Assembly (NCBI RefSeq): GCF_029893235.1
Contig: NZ_JARXWE010000002.1
Coordinates: forward strand, 62,001 to 126,000
Direction of reading: 5' to 3'
From: Dysgonomonas sp. PH5-45
GTDB taxonomy: Bacteria; Bacteroidota; Bacteroidia; Bacteroidales; Dysgonomonadaceae
DNA: 64,000 nt
The translations under genes were made by a program, and so were the position numbers. The notes beneath the pieces are model-generated. The model worked only from the letters and a program-made list of their open reading frames with translations, had not been told where the DNA came from and did no database searches. Below, in pieces: positions 1 to 8,923 of the stretch (the first letter of the stretch is position 1; each line of letters begins with the position of its first letter).

Positions 1-590
1 AACTCCATAATTTTGTCCATTGGAGCAACATTACCGTCCATCGAGAAAACACCATCTGTAACAATAATGCGGAAGCGTTGCGCTTGCGCTTGTTTCAAGC
101 AGTTTTCCAGTTCTTCCATGTTGGCATTGGCATAACGGTAACGTTTTGCTTTACACAAACGCACCCCGTCAATGATAGAAGCGTGGTTAAGAGAATCTGA
201 TATGATCGCGTCTTCTTCGCCCAAAAGAGGTTCAAATACACCTCCGTTTGCATCGAAGCAAGCTGCATATAAGATTGTATCTTCTGTTCCAAAAAAGTCA
301 GATATTTTTTGTTCCAGTTTTTTATGAATATCTTGCGTTCCGCAAATAAAGCGTACGGACGACATGCCAAACCCGCGTTCGTCCAGAGCTTTTTTTGCAG
401 CGTCGATCAACTCTTCGTTGTCCGACAAGCCCAAATAGTTGTTTGCACAAAAGTTAAGAACTTCTTGTCCTGAATTAACTTTAATTTCTGCACTTTGGGG
501 AGAAACAATGATTCTCTCGTTTTTGAATAAGCCCTGTTCTTCGATAGAAGCTAATTCGTTTTGTAGATACGATTGAAATTTTCCGTACAT
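1..590 (-). CDS. kbl: 2-amino-3-ketobutyrate CoA ligase (glycine C-acetyltransferase), 5' part only
   Basis: PLP enzyme of threonine catabolism that cleaves 2-amino-3-ketobutyrate with CoA to glycine and acetyl-CoA. The minus frame from the ATG at 588-590 is open to the window edge (197 codons) and begins MYGKFQSYLQ. It carries the alpha-oxoamine synthase signature NFCANNYLGLS near residue 50, then GMSSVRFICGTQ and DSLNHASIIDG, and VTDGVFSMDG near the edge. The PLP lysine lies outside the window. The family has about 395 residues, so roughly half is present. Substrate specificity is assigned from resemblance to KBL rather than to 8-amino-7-oxononanoate synthase or serine palmitoyltransferase, which share the fold. 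Confidence 0.9.
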   Translation of the reverse strand, partial: MYGKFQSYLQNELASIEEQGLFKNERIIVSPQSAEIKVNSGQEVLNFCANNYLGLSDNEELIDAAKKALDERGFGMSSVRFICGTQDIHKKLEQKISDFFGTEDTILYAACFDANGGVFEPLLGEEDAIISDSLNHASIIDGVRLCKAKRYRYANANMEELENCLKQAQAQRFRIIVTDGVFSMDGNVAPMDKIME

Positions 591-663
591 AGCTTTTATA
601 TTCTAAAATGATATTTTTAATTCAATTTACTCCTTTCCGAAAGGATTATGTATTATAATCGAC

Positions 664-699
664 TAATGGAGTAACAATATTTTCATTGCTACTCCATTA
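664..699 (-). terminator. Hairpin downstream of the DUF1015 gene
   Basis: TAATGGAGTA (664-673) pairs with TACTCCATTA (690-699), and ACAAT/ATTG extends the stem with a bulge. It lies just after the stop of the minus-strand DUF1015 gene and before kbl. There is no clear T-run on the minus strand, so it may be a weak terminator or a processing/stability hairpin. Confidence 0.45.
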
Positions 700-717
700 T
701 ATATTCAAATTATTTTT

Positions 718-1962
718 TTACGACAACTTATGTATAACCAAACCTGAACGTAGTTTAGGCTCGAACCATGTTGTTTTTGGAGGCATGATGTTGCCTGTGT
801 CGGCAATGTCCATCAATTGCTTCATTGTAACAGGATAAAGGGCAAGTGCTACAGCCATTTCTCCACTGTCAACACGTTTTTTCAATTCACCAAGTCCGCG
901 GATACCACCAACAAAGTCGATACGTTTGTCCGAACGTAGGTCTTTGATGCCTAAAATATCGTCAAGTATATATTTTGAAGAAATGGTTACGTCAAGCACT
1001 CCGATTGGATCATTATCATCGTAAGTTCCTTCTTTAGCTGTTAAAGCATAGCAAGTACCATTCAGATAAATTGAGAAATGATGAAGACCTTTAGGTGCGT
1101 CCATTTCAGATCCGAGTTTTTCTACGGTGAAATGTTCTTTCAATTTTTCTACAAACTGCTCAGGAGTCAATCCGTTCAAATCTTTAACTACACGATTGTA
1201 GTCAATGATGTTCAGTTGATTGTCGGGGAAGCATACTGCCATAAAGTAGTTGTATTCTTCGTCTCCTTTGTGGTTTGGATTTTGTTTTGCTTTTTCAGCA
1301 CCAACCAATGCGGCAGCAGCCGAACGGTGGTGGCCGTCTGCTATATACATATCGGGTATTTTAGCAAAAGCTTCGGTGATGAATTTAATGTCATCTTCGT
1401 TGCTGATTACCCAAAAATGGTGTCCGAATCCGTCAGGTGCAACGAAATCGTATTCCGCAGGACTTTGAATGATTCTTTTTATCAAATTATCCAATCCTTC
1501 GTTGTTTGGATATGCAAAGAAAACAGGCTCAACGTTTGCGTTGTTAACACGAACGTGTTTCATACGGTCTTCTTCTTTATCGCGGCGAGTCAACTCATGT
1601 TTTTTGATATGACCATTCATATAATCGTCAACGTGAGCACAAACAACTAAACCATATTGTGTTCTTCCGTCCATAGTTTGTGCATACACGTAATAGTTTT
1701 CTTTATCGTCTTGCACTAACCAGCCTTTATCCTGAAACATGTTGAAGTTTTCAACAGCTTTTTGATATACTTCAGGAGCATGCTCATCTTTACCCGGTTC
1801 GAAATCGATCTCAGGTTTAATGATTCTATATAAAGATTTCTCGTTGCCTTTAGCTTCTTCTCTTGCTTCTTCCGAGCTTAATACATCATAAGGACGAGAT
1901 ACAACTTCTTGTACTAACGCTTTTGGAGGGCGAACGCCCTTAAATGGTTTAATTACAGCCAT
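718..1962 (-). CDS. DUF1015 family protein
   Basis: 414 residues, the usual length for the DUF1015 (COG4198) family, a conserved cytoplasmic family of uncertain function. Seen: an N-terminal segment with PFKGVRPPK and VSRPYDVLS (residues 6-30), which is the family's conserved start, and the hallmark IADGHHRSAAA near residue 210, followed by the core FMAVCFPDNQLNIIDYNRVV. There is no signal peptide or membrane segment. In other Bacteroidales, as I recall it, this gene often sits next to serine biosynthesis genes; here it neighbours kbl, which also concerns glycine/serine/threonine metabolism. I assign no reaction. The ATG at 1962 is preceded by a good promoter at 2018-2051. Confidence 0.85.
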   Translation of the reverse strand: MAVIKPFKGVRPPKALVQEVVSRPYDVLSSEEAREEAKGNEKSLYRIIKPEIDFEPGKDEHAPEVYQKAVENFNMFQDKGWLVQDDKENYYVYAQTMDGRTQYGLVVCAHVDDYMNGHIKKHELTRRDKEEDRMKHVRVNNANVEPVFFAYPNNEGLDNLIKRIIQSPAEYDFVAPDGFGHHFWVISNEDDIKFITEAFAKIPDMYIADGHHRSAAAALVGAEKAKQNPNHKGDEEYNYFMAVCFPDNQLNIIDYNRVVKDLNGLTPEQFVEKLKEHFTVEKLGSEMDAPKGLHHFSIYLNGTCYALTAKEGTYDDNDPIGVLDVTISSKYILDDILGIKDLRSDKRIDFVGGIRGLGELKKRVDSGEMAVALALYPVTMKQLMDIADTGNIMPPKTTWFEPKLRSGLVIHKLS

Positions 1963-2017
1963 AACTTTAATCTTTTTGGTTCTATGATATTATTTATAGA
2001 TTAATAATTTCGTGCTG

Positions 2018-2094
2018 CAAAGATAATGAAAGAGTTTATCGAATAATCAAACTCCGGCATGTTATTTCTGCAAATATTCTGTAAAACATATTTT
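2018..2094 (-). promoter_or_regulatory. Promoter and shared upstream module of the DUF1015 gene
   Basis: On the minus strand a perfect Bacteroidetes -7 box TATCTTTG (plus strand 2018-2025) is preceded 22 bp upstream by TTTG (plus 2048-2051). Farther upstream, 2068-2094 matches 4366-4392 at 26 of 27 positions. A similar arrangement stands before both Omp28-like genes. Confidence 0.65.
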
Positions 2095-2190
2095 GTAAGC
2101 AAAATAGGCTTATGGTCCTTAATTTGTAGTCAGATTGCTTACAATATGCGCAAAAATAGCTTTTATACGGAATTTGTGACAAGTAGATAG

Positions 2191-2229
2191 AAAAAAGAGC
2201 AACCAGAAAATTACCTGATTGCTCTTTTT
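2191..2229 (-). terminator. Intrinsic terminator of the first Omp28-like gene
   Basis: AGAGCAACCAG and CTGATTGCTCT form a near-perfect stem with an 8-base loop, flanked by A-run/T-run tracts on both sides. It lies 22 bp after the stop codon of the minus-strand gene ending at 2251. Confidence 0.8.
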
Positions 2230-2250
2230 GTATAAGTTTAAATCGACTGT

Positions 2251-4206
2251 TTATCGAACAATAACTTTTTCAGTAAATTGTTTATTACCGTTAGTTACCT
2301 TAACGATGTATAGACCACCGTTGGCCGAAACAGTATTTGTTGTATTATCGATGCTCTTAACAAGTCTTCCCATTGCGTCATAAATCTGAGCTGATGTGAA
2401 TTCACCGTCAATGATGATAGAAGAACCTTCTGCACGGACAAATGCTGTTTTTTCGTCTGTTTGAGAATCATTGATACCCATACCAAAGTCTGAAATTTCG
2501 ATCTTGTCAGCATTTACTATTTTACCTTTTGCATCAAGCAACATAACAATATATTCTGTTTTTTCAAGATTATTTACAGACGAGGGAACTGCTATCGTAT
2601 AATCGAAAGTTACGGTTTCTAATTTGTTTAAAGTTGCAGGAACACTACCACTTGCTCCATCGAAAGATGGGAATATTCCGCGAGCAACTTCTTGGTAAAC
2701 CATCTTACTTGCAGGAACAGGATCCGCTAATTTTTCGAAGCCTCCCATTTCACCGGCAGCGCCACCTGCATAATAGTTTGTTTGGTTATACAAGGTAGAT
2801 GTTCCGGTTACATCATTTTCGATAACAGCGAAAGCCAATTTATATTGTGCATTCGGGTTAGCCAAAGCCGATGTTATTGCAGTGGTCAATTTTACTTGTT
2901 TTTTTGTGTCATCAACAAAATCACCATACAGTGTAACACGCATAGGGGCTACCATTTCAGAAATTTCGTAAGCATATGGTATGCTTCCCGGATCTATATC
3001 CATGTACTCTCTGTTATAAAGAGCACTTGGATATCCTGAAATCTTTTTAGACACACTCGAAATATAAGCGGCATTGGTCATCGGGTCTTCAGATGTATAA
3101 CGTCCATGCACTGCTATTCCGATGAATGAATCAGGATAATTTTCTTTCATGTATGCCATAGCAACAGCGCCTCTGGGACACCAACCGCACCATGTTCCGG
3201 TAGCTTCTTCGGCAACCTGTTTTCTGTCGAACAAAACATCCGCGAACAGAACATCAGCAGTTTTAGAGTTATCAGTAACAATATCTTCATCTATGCCGCC
3301 ATTGATATTAGAAAATGTAATCTCAACAGGGTATGTACCTTCTTGTGCATACGAAAGACCCTGTATATTGAATTCTGTTCCGAAGTTGTTATATAGGTTC
3401 AAGTTGGTGAATGTTGTAGTTATAGGATCATTATCTCCAACTTTAAAAGTTATATCAACACTGTTGATTTTTACATTACCTCTGTTATAGAATATTCCAC
3501 TGACAGAAAATTCTTTGTTTGTATAACTACAAGTAGGTGCTGATAAAGTGGGAAAATTAAGGTTACAAAGAGAAGTATAATCTTCTTTTTCTACTAAACC
3601 TAAGATACCAACATTTGCAGCCCAACCATATTCTGAAAAAGTGTGCCACTCGTAAGCAGTAGAACTGCCCGGTTCTCTAAGGGCTATATAGCAATTAGCT
3701 GAGTTACTACCACTTAGGATCCCCAAAGTAGAGTTGGCTGCAACTATACCCGAATATCCCATAACTATACCCTTATCTGAAGGTATTGTGAATGGAGTCT
3801 CCAAGACAATTTCATTCCACCCGCCGCTTGTCAGAATAATATCCTGTTCATAAATAGGCGCTTTGTTATAAGCTTCGCTGATATAAAATTCAACATCAGT
3901 CATTCCTTCTTCGGCATAGATGAAAACTTTAGTCAATTTGCCTCCGGCATAATCATTCAATCTGCTTTTGGAAAGACTTATTGCCATATTTACATCAGCA
4001 TCCAAATTCGGCTGAACTCCATACACATCTGCCAAATAATCGCTATATCCTAATGTCTTTGCTAAAGCATCATTATCATCAGACGATTGAGATTGAGAAA
4101 AAACCTTAGATTTTGATTTTGACGGTGCCAACTGTGTGAATTTTTGGGCACAAATTCCTCCTATCACAAACTGAATGAGGAATAAAAATAGTACACTTCT
4201 TTTCAT
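2251..4206 (-). CDS. Omp28-like thioredoxin-fold protein with T9SS sorting domain (paralogue A)
   Basis: 651 residues, predicted to be exported by Sec and then across the outer membrane by the type IX secretion system. Seen: an N-terminal signal peptide ending ICAQ (about residue 20); a beta-rich region to about residue 320; an Omp28-type thioredoxin-like domain starting with ATGTWCGWCPRGAVA (CxxC near residues 338-341) and GIAVHG; and a C-terminal type A sorting domain with IYDAMGRLVKSI and a KVIVR end. The function of Omp28-like proteins is not settled; the CGWC motif suggests thiol redox activity, which is inference. The gene is a tandem paralogue of the next upstream gene (4571-6481), nearly identical over the last 100 residues. 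Promoter module and terminator flank it, so it is probably monocistronic. Confidence 0.85.
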   Translation of the reverse strand: MKRSVLFLFLIQFVIGGICAQKFTQLAPSKSKSKVFSQSQSSDDNDALAKTLGYSDYLADVYGVQPNLDADVNMAISLSKSRLNDYAGGKLTKVFIYAEEGMTDVEFYISEAYNKAPIYEQDIILTSGGWNEIVLETPFTIPSDKGIVMGYSGIVAANSTLGILSGSNSANCYIALREPGSSTAYEWHTFSEYGWAANVGILGLVEKEDYTSLCNLNFPTLSAPTCSYTNKEFSVSGIFYNRGNVKINSVDITFKVGDNDPITTTFTNLNLYNNFGTEFNIQGLSYAQEGTYPVEITFSNINGGIDEDIVTDNSKTADVLFADVLFDRKQVAEEATGTWCGWCPRGAVAMAYMKENYPDSFIGIAVHGRYTSEDPMTNAAYISSVSKKISGYPSALYNREYMDIDPGSIPYAYEISEMVAPMRVTLYGDFVDDTKKQVKLTTAITSALANPNAQYKLAFAVIENDVTGTSTLYNQTNYYAGGAAGEMGGFEKLADPVPASKMVYQEVARGIFPSFDGASGSVPATLNKLETVTFDYTIAVPSSVNNLEKTEYIVMLLDAKGKIVNADKIEISDFGMGINDSQTDEKTAFVRAEGSSIIIDGEFTSAQIYDAMGRLVKSIDNTTNTVSANGGLYIVKVTNGNKQFTEKVIVR

Positions 4207-4315
4207 TTTTTATCTATTTGAAATAAAACAATTAAAATAACTCTTTGTTTGAAGTTGCAATTCATAAATTAAAATTATCACCTTATTGTTTTTTAAGGCA
4301 ATTTACTTCAAACTG

Positions 4316-4392
4316 TAAATATAGTGAAAGAGTTTTCCTGATAAGTGAATTCATGCAATTTTTTTCTGTAAATATTCTGTAAAACATATTTT
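4316..4392 (-). promoter_or_regulatory. Upstream module of Omp28-like paralogue A
   Basis: On the minus strand a -7-like TATATTTA (plus 4316-4323) sits about 110 bp before the ATG, directly preceded by AACTCTTTCAC as at the DUF1015 gene. The distal part (4366-4392) is a 26/27 copy of 2068-2094. The T9SS gene's -7 box ends in A instead of G. Confidence 0.55.
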
Positions 4393-4462
4393 TTTGTTTA
4401 CTCAAAAATACTTATTTGGCTCTGGTTTTGTATAGTTTTTTTGCATTAGGCCAAAGAATCAA

Positions 4463-4498
4463 GTAAAAAAAGAGAGAATGTAAAAATACATCCTCTCT
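4463..4498 (-). terminator. Intrinsic terminator of the second Omp28-like gene
   Basis: AGAGAGAATGTA (4471-4482) pairs with TACATCCTCTCT (4487-4498). The minus strand reads into a T-run (plus strand A-run 4465-4470). It lies about 75 bp after the stop of the gene at 4571-6481. The remainder of 4207-4570 holds the shared promoter module and no gene. Confidence 0.8.
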
Positions 4499-4570
4499 GA
4501 TTTGCTTCTGTGTGTTTATACATAAAGATACTTAGAATTCAGCTCCTTTTTGTATTGTTTATCTGATTGT

Positions 4571-6481
4571 TTATCGAACAATAACTTTTTCAGTGAATTG
4601 CTTGTTGCCATTGGTTACTTTAACGATGTATAGGCCATTGTTGGCAGAAACAGTATTTGTTGTATTGTTTATGCTCTTAACAAGTCTTCCCATAGCATCG
4701 TAAATCTGAGCTGATGTGAATTCGCCATCAATGATGATAGAAGAACCTTCTGCACGGACATAAGCTGTTTTTCCGTCTGTCTGAGAATCATTGATACCCA
4801 TGCCAAAGTGAGAAACTTCAAGTTTATCAGCATTAACTATTTTACCTTTTGCATCAAGCAACATAACAATATATTCTGTTTTTTCAACATCATTTACAGA
4901 CGAGGGTACTGTTACCGTATAATCGAAAGTAACAGGCTCTAATTGGTTTAATGTTGTAGGAACACTGCCATTTATTCCTTCGAAAGGGAATATTCCACGA
5001 GCAACTTCTTGATACACCATTTGGTCTGCCGGTACAGGGTTGGGTAATTTTTCGAAACCGCCCATTTCGCCATTACGGCCATCTGAGTAAGAGTTCAGCT
5101 GGTTATACAAGTCGCCTGTTCCGGTAACATCATTTTCTATTACAGCAAAAGCCAATTTGTATTGCGCATCCGGGTTTGCCAAAGCTGATGTTATTGCTGC
5201 TGTCAGTTTCACTTGTTTTTTTGTGTCGTCAACAAAATCTCCATACAGTGTTACACGCATTGAAGTCAGCAATTCTGAAGCCTCGAAAAGAGACGGTATA
5301 TTACCCGGATCAATAACATCATCCCTGTTGAATGTAGCTTTTGGATATTCTGAACCACCATAGCGATTCATACCCAAAATATAAGCATCATCAGTCATAG
5401 GATCTTTAACAATAGAAGGGCCATGAACAGCAATGCCAATAAATGAGTCAGGATAGTTTTCTTTCAGGTATGCCAAAGCTACGGCACCTCTGGGACACCA
5501 ACTGCACCATGTTCCGGTAGCTTCTTCGGCAACATGCTTTCTGCCAAATAAAATATTAGCAAACAGAATGTTGGAGGTCTTTGTGTTGTCGCTAATGATA
5601 TCTTCGTCTACACCTCCATTGATGTTTGAGAATGTAATTTCGACAGGATAAGTGCCTTCTTGTGCACAAGAAAGATCGTTTATTTCAAAATCTTTACCGA
5701 AATTATGGTATAGGTTCAAATCGCTAAATGTTATGGTTTTAGCTTCGTTATCCCCAACTTTGTAGGTTACATCAAGGCTGTTGATTTTTGTTGTTCCCCT
5801 GTTATAAAATCGTCCATTAACAGAGAATGGTTTATTCGTCTGATTGTAAGTAGGTGTATATAGAGCGGCAAAATTAATATTGCAAGTAGAATAGTCGTCT
5901 CTTTCTACTGAACCTAAAATAGCAATATTCGCACTCAACCCATTGGTGGTGCCCCATTGGTAATTGTCAGTGCTACCGGCATTTTTTAAACCTATATGAC
6001 AGTTAGCTCCGTTAGCGCCACTAAGCAATCCGAGAAGAGTGCCACCTTTGGCTGAAGCAGAATATCCGATAACAAAAGCTTTGTCTGATGGTATTATGAA
6101 TGGAGTATTCAAAACTATTTCATTCCATTGGCCACCTATCAGAGTAATGTTTTGTGTATAAATGGGCGCTTCATCATAAGTATCCCCAATATAAAGCTGA
6201 ACATCAGATAATCCGTCTTCAGCATAAATAAAGACTCTGGTTAATTTGCCATTGGCGTAGTTAGGTAGCCTGCTTTCGGGGATACTGATTGCTAACTTCA
6301 CGTCAGAGTCTGTATCTAATTCAAATTCTACCGGGCTTGCCATATAGTCGCTATATCCCAATGTTCTTGATTGAGGTTCATTGTTGGATGATTGAAGCCA
6401 TACCTGTTCTGTAAAGTTTTGAGCATAAATTCCTCCTACTATAAACTGAACGAGGAATAAAAACAGTAAATTTCTTTTCAT
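4571..6481 (-). CDS. Omp28-like thioredoxin-fold protein with T9SS sorting domain (paralogue B)
   Basis: 636 residues with the same architecture as the neighbouring paralogue: signal peptide ending IYAQ, beta-rich N-terminal half, Omp28-like thioredoxin domain, type A T9SS C-terminal domain ending KVIVR. The redox motif here is CSWC (about residue 324) instead of CGWC. Divergence is concentrated in the N-terminal 400 residues, while the C-terminal region is almost unchanged, which suggests a tandem duplication followed by relaxed or diversifying change or by gene conversion of the 3' ends. Likely surface-exposed or secreted; substrate unknown. Confidence 0.85.
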   Translation of the reverse strand: MKRNLLFLFLVQFIVGGIYAQNFTEQVWLQSSNNEPQSRTLGYSDYMASPVEFELDTDSDVKLAISIPESRLPNYANGKLTRVFIYAEDGLSDVQLYIGDTYDEAPIYTQNITLIGGQWNEIVLNTPFIIPSDKAFVIGYSASAKGGTLLGLLSGANGANCHIGLKNAGSTDNYQWGTTNGLSANIAILGSVERDDYSTCNINFAALYTPTYNQTNKPFSVNGRFYNRGTTKINSLDVTYKVGDNEAKTITFSDLNLYHNFGKDFEINDLSCAQEGTYPVEITFSNINGGVDEDIISDNTKTSNILFANILFGRKHVAEEATGTWCSWCPRGAVALAYLKENYPDSFIGIAVHGPSIVKDPMTDDAYILGMNRYGGSEYPKATFNRDDVIDPGNIPSLFEASELLTSMRVTLYGDFVDDTKKQVKLTAAITSALANPDAQYKLAFAVIENDVTGTGDLYNQLNSYSDGRNGEMGGFEKLPNPVPADQMVYQEVARGIFPFEGINGSVPTTLNQLEPVTFDYTVTVPSSVNDVEKTEYIVMLLDAKGKIVNADKLEVSHFGMGINDSQTDGKTAYVRAEGSSIIIDGEFTSAQIYDAMGRLVKSINNTTNTVSANNGLYIVKVTNGNKQFTEKVIVR

Positions 6482-6591
6482 TTTATCTTTTTACCTTTAT
6501 TTTGAATGAAACAATTATAATAATTTTTTGCTCGGAGTTGACCATCACCTTAATAAATTAAGGTTCTCCGATTTCAACCTGTAAATATAAT

Positions 6592-6640
6592 AAAAGAGTT
6601 TTCCTTATAAATAAATTCATACAGATTATTTCTCCTGTAT
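6592..6640 (-). promoter_or_regulatory. Upstream module of Omp28-like paralogue B
   Basis: The -7-like TATATTTA (plus 6592-6599) is preceded on the minus strand by AAAACTCTTTTAT, matching the corresponding position before paralogue A and, more loosely, the DUF1015 gene. The distal repeat seen before the other two genes is only partly recognisable here (around 6634-6648). Confidence 0.45.
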
Positions 6641-6775
6641 TATATTTTATTAGGGTATAAATTATGGAGTAACCTCGTTCTTCTTAAATATATTTTGGGG
6701 CTCTGAAGTCCATTCTTAAACTGTTTTATGAGAAACCCATGCTATAAGCTTATCTGCTATTAAGAAAAGTTTGAC

Positions 6776-6783
6776 TACCTTTG
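6776..6783 (+). promoter_or_regulatory. -7 promoter element of der
   Basis: TACCTTTG matches the Bacteroidetes -7 consensus TAnnTTTG, 52 bp before the der ATG. I see no convincing -33 TTTG at the usual spacing. Confidence 0.5.
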
Positions 6784-6834
6784 CATGCGAATATCTCTTT
6801 TGAAAATCCAGAAAAAGAACAACAAAACAATCAT

Positions 6835-8151
6835 ATGGGAAATCTTGTAGCAATAGTTGGCCGTCCAAATGTAGGAAAATCTACTCTCTTTAATCGTCTG
6901 ACACATAGCAAACAAGCTATTGTGGATGAAACCGCAGGCACAACTCGCGACAGGCAATACGGAAAAGTAGAGTGGGGGGGACAGGAGTTCTCGTTGGTAG
7001 ATACTGGCGGGTGGGTTGTCAACTCGGACGACATTTTTGAAGAGGAAATAAACAAACAAGTTGCTATTGCTATCGAGGAAGCCGATGTTATTTTGTTTGT
7101 TCTTGATGTAATGAATGGATTGACAGACTTAGATTTAGGTGTAGCCGATATTCTTCGTCGTTCAAAAAAGCCTGTTATTATAGTATCGAACAAAGCTGAT
7201 AATTTTAATCTGCATGCCCAATCGGCTGAGTTCTATCAACTTGGATTGGGCGATCCGATGAATATATCGGCTATAAATGGTTCTGGTACAGGCGATTTGC
7301 TGGATGAAATAATTTCTAAGTTCACTAAAAAATCGGAAGAGGACGAAGTTCTGGACGATATTCCCCGTATAGCAATAGTTGGTCGTCCAAATGCCGGTAA
7401 ATCATCTTTGGTAAATGCTTTGATTGGTGAAGAACGAAATATTGTAACTGACTTAGCCGGAACAACTCGTGATTCAATTTATACACGATTTAACAAATTT
7501 AATATGGATTTCTATTTGGTTGATACAGCCGGAATCCGTAAAAAAGGAAAAGTAACAGAAGATCTTGAGTATTACTCAGTTATAAGATCGATACGAGCCA
7601 TTGAAAATTCAGATGTCTGTGTTCTGATGATTGATGCCACAAAAGGTATTGAAAGTCAGGACTTGAATATATTTTCACTTATTCAGAAAAACCGGAAAGG
7701 ATTGGTTGTATGTGTCAATAAATGGGATTTGGTGGAGAATAAAGAGCAAGTTGTGATTAAAACTTTCGAAGCGGCTATTCGTAACCGATTGGCTCCATTT
7801 ACCGATTTCCCAATCATATTCGCATCAGCAATTACCAAACAACGGATTCTGAAAGTGTTGGAAGAAGCTAAAGAGGTTTTTAAAATCAGAAAGACCAAAA
7901 TTCCTACAAACCAACTTAACACTGTGATGCTTCCTTTGGTAGAACGTACACCGCCACCAGCTAATAAAGGAAAATACATAAAAATAAAATATATAACACA
8001 ACTTCCGAATACCCAAATACCTACATTCGTGTTTTTCTGTAATTTACCACAATGGATAAAAGAACCATATAAACGTTTCCTTGAAAACCGAATCCGTGAA
8101 AACTGGAAGCTTACAGGAACTCCTATAAACATTATAATAAAGGAAAAATAA
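6835..8151 (+). CDS. der: Ribosome biogenesis GTPase Der (EngA)
   Basis: Essential GTPase acting in 50S subunit assembly. 438 residues from the ATG at 6835, the family's normal length; the frame is open to a TTG at 6781, but that lies in the -7 promoter box and would add residues foreign to the family. Two tandem G domains are visible: GRPNVGKST with DTGG and NKAD, then GRPNAGKSS with DTAG and NKWD, followed by the C-terminal KH-like domain ending INIIIKEK. Single gene, with an AT-rich stretch behind it. Confidence 0.97.
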   Translation: MGNLVAIVGRPNVGKSTLFNRLTHSKQAIVDETAGTTRDRQYGKVEWGGQEFSLVDTGGWVVNSDDIFEEEINKQVAIAIEEADVILFVLDVMNGLTDLDLGVADILRRSKKPVIIVSNKADNFNLHAQSAEFYQLGLGDPMNISAINGSGTGDLLDEIISKFTKKSEEDEVLDDIPRIAIVGRPNAGKSSLVNALIGEERNIVTDLAGTTRDSIYTRFNKFNMDFYLVDTAGIRKKGKVTEDLEYYSVIRSIRAIENSDVCVLMIDATKGIESQDLNIFSLIQKNRKGLVVCVNKWDLVENKEQVVIKTFEAAIRNRLAPFTDFPIIFASAITKQRILKVLEEAKEVFKIRKTKIPTNQLNTVMLPLVERTPPPANKGKYIKIKYITQLPNTQIPTFVFFCNLPQWIKEPYKRFLENRIRENWKLTGTPINIIIKEK

Positions 8152-8405
8152 GGAACGGAAAATCCTATTGCTTTAAGATCACCAAAAGTTATATAATCTC
8201 TATTATGTTTAATTGTAATGATAGAGACCTTCTTTTATGCTAAAAAGTAACCGTCTCAAAATATAGCCCTCTCCTAATTATTTAGAAACTATAAAAATAT
8301 ATAGCTTTAACAACAAAATATTAAATTAAAGTTAATGTTTTGTTTATACTGCTATTTTGTATTTCTTTTTGGTTAATTTACACCAAAATATTCGAAATTA
8401 AAAAA
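8152..8405. other. AT-rich intergenic region
   Basis: No ORF, RNA or convincing terminator is recognisable between der and the gene remnant that starts at 8406. Confidence 0.5.
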
Positions 8406-8459
8406 ATGAAATACAAAGCAGTATACCTCACATTATTTTTTGTCCTTTTTACTTTAAAT

Positions 8460-8470
8460 ATTTGGGGACA
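8460..8470. repeat. Left direct repeat (target duplication) of the small element
   Basis: ATTTGGGGACA, repeated exactly at 8682-8692 on the other side of the 211-bp insertion. An 11-bp duplication would fit IS4-family-like transposases (10-12 bp). Confidence 0.75.
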
Positions 8471-8681
8471 CTAGTGTCCCATAAAAATTAATCTGCTAAT
8501 AATTGAATAAATTTGATTTATCGATAATGCTGAATTATAGGATTTTACAAAATAGAAATATTTAATTTTTACATTTAAGTACGAATTACAAATCCAAGTC
8601 CGTTTACTTTTATATTGATTGTAATTTAGTGGTATTCAGAAGCATATAAGAGTTAATCGAAATTTTAATGGGACACTAATG
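8471..8681. mobile_element. MITE-like non-autonomous transposon, 211 bp
   Basis: Terminal inverted repeats TAGTGTCCCATAAAAATT (8472-8489) and AATTTTAATGGGACACTA (8661-8678) match at 17 of 18 positions. The element is AT-rich, has no ORF of note, and is flanked by an 11-bp direct repeat. It interrupts the signal-peptide end of the remnant gene at 8406. The mobilising transposase is not in the window; the IS982 element at 46.4 kb has unrelated ends. Confidence 0.75.
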
Positions 8682-8692
8682 ATTTGGGGACA
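8682..8692. repeat. Right direct repeat (target duplication) of the small element
   Basis: Second copy of ATTTGGGGACA. Joining the flanks restores the reading frame from the signal peptide through NIWGQKMDT before a stop. Confidence 0.75.
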
Positions 8693-8923
8693 AAAAATGG
8701 ATACGTTTAAATTTTAATTCAGGTTTCCCTACTACAATTATTATTGATAGTAGAGGAAATGTTTATAAAGTTTTGGTAAATATGGAAATTAAGAAGAAAC
8801 AAGAGATATTCCAATTACTTCAAGAATCAATAGATTCTTTATTAAAAGAAATTCGGTCATTAGATAAAAATAAAATAGGCTAATGTAATATTTTAAGTTT
8901 ATTTTTGTTTCAAACTGCAAGTG

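Larger units (their letters stand above)
8406..8883 (+). pseudogene. Remnant of a secreted TlpA/thioredoxin-like protein
   Basis: The start encodes a signal peptide (MKYKAVYLTL..., ending LNIWGQ if the inserted element is removed). It is cut by a 211-bp insertion at 8471-8681. Behind it, in another frame, lies a C-terminal thioredoxin-like tail: GFPTTIIIDSRGNVYKVLV and a helix ending LDKNKIG, stop at 8881-8883. The catalytic middle of the gene is missing. So the gene suffered an internal deletion or frameshift as well as a transposon insertion. Resemblance to the two TlpA-like genes that follow suggests it was part of the same tandem array. Confidence 0.75.

Noticed and set aside
1078-1650. 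190-codon plus-strand ORF opposite the DUF1015 gene
   Set aside because: Low-complexity antisense frame rich in F, V and C, overlapping a clear family member.
6781-6834. Upstream TTG start for der
   Set aside because: The TTG lies inside the -7 promoter box and the extra residues are not part of the Der family.
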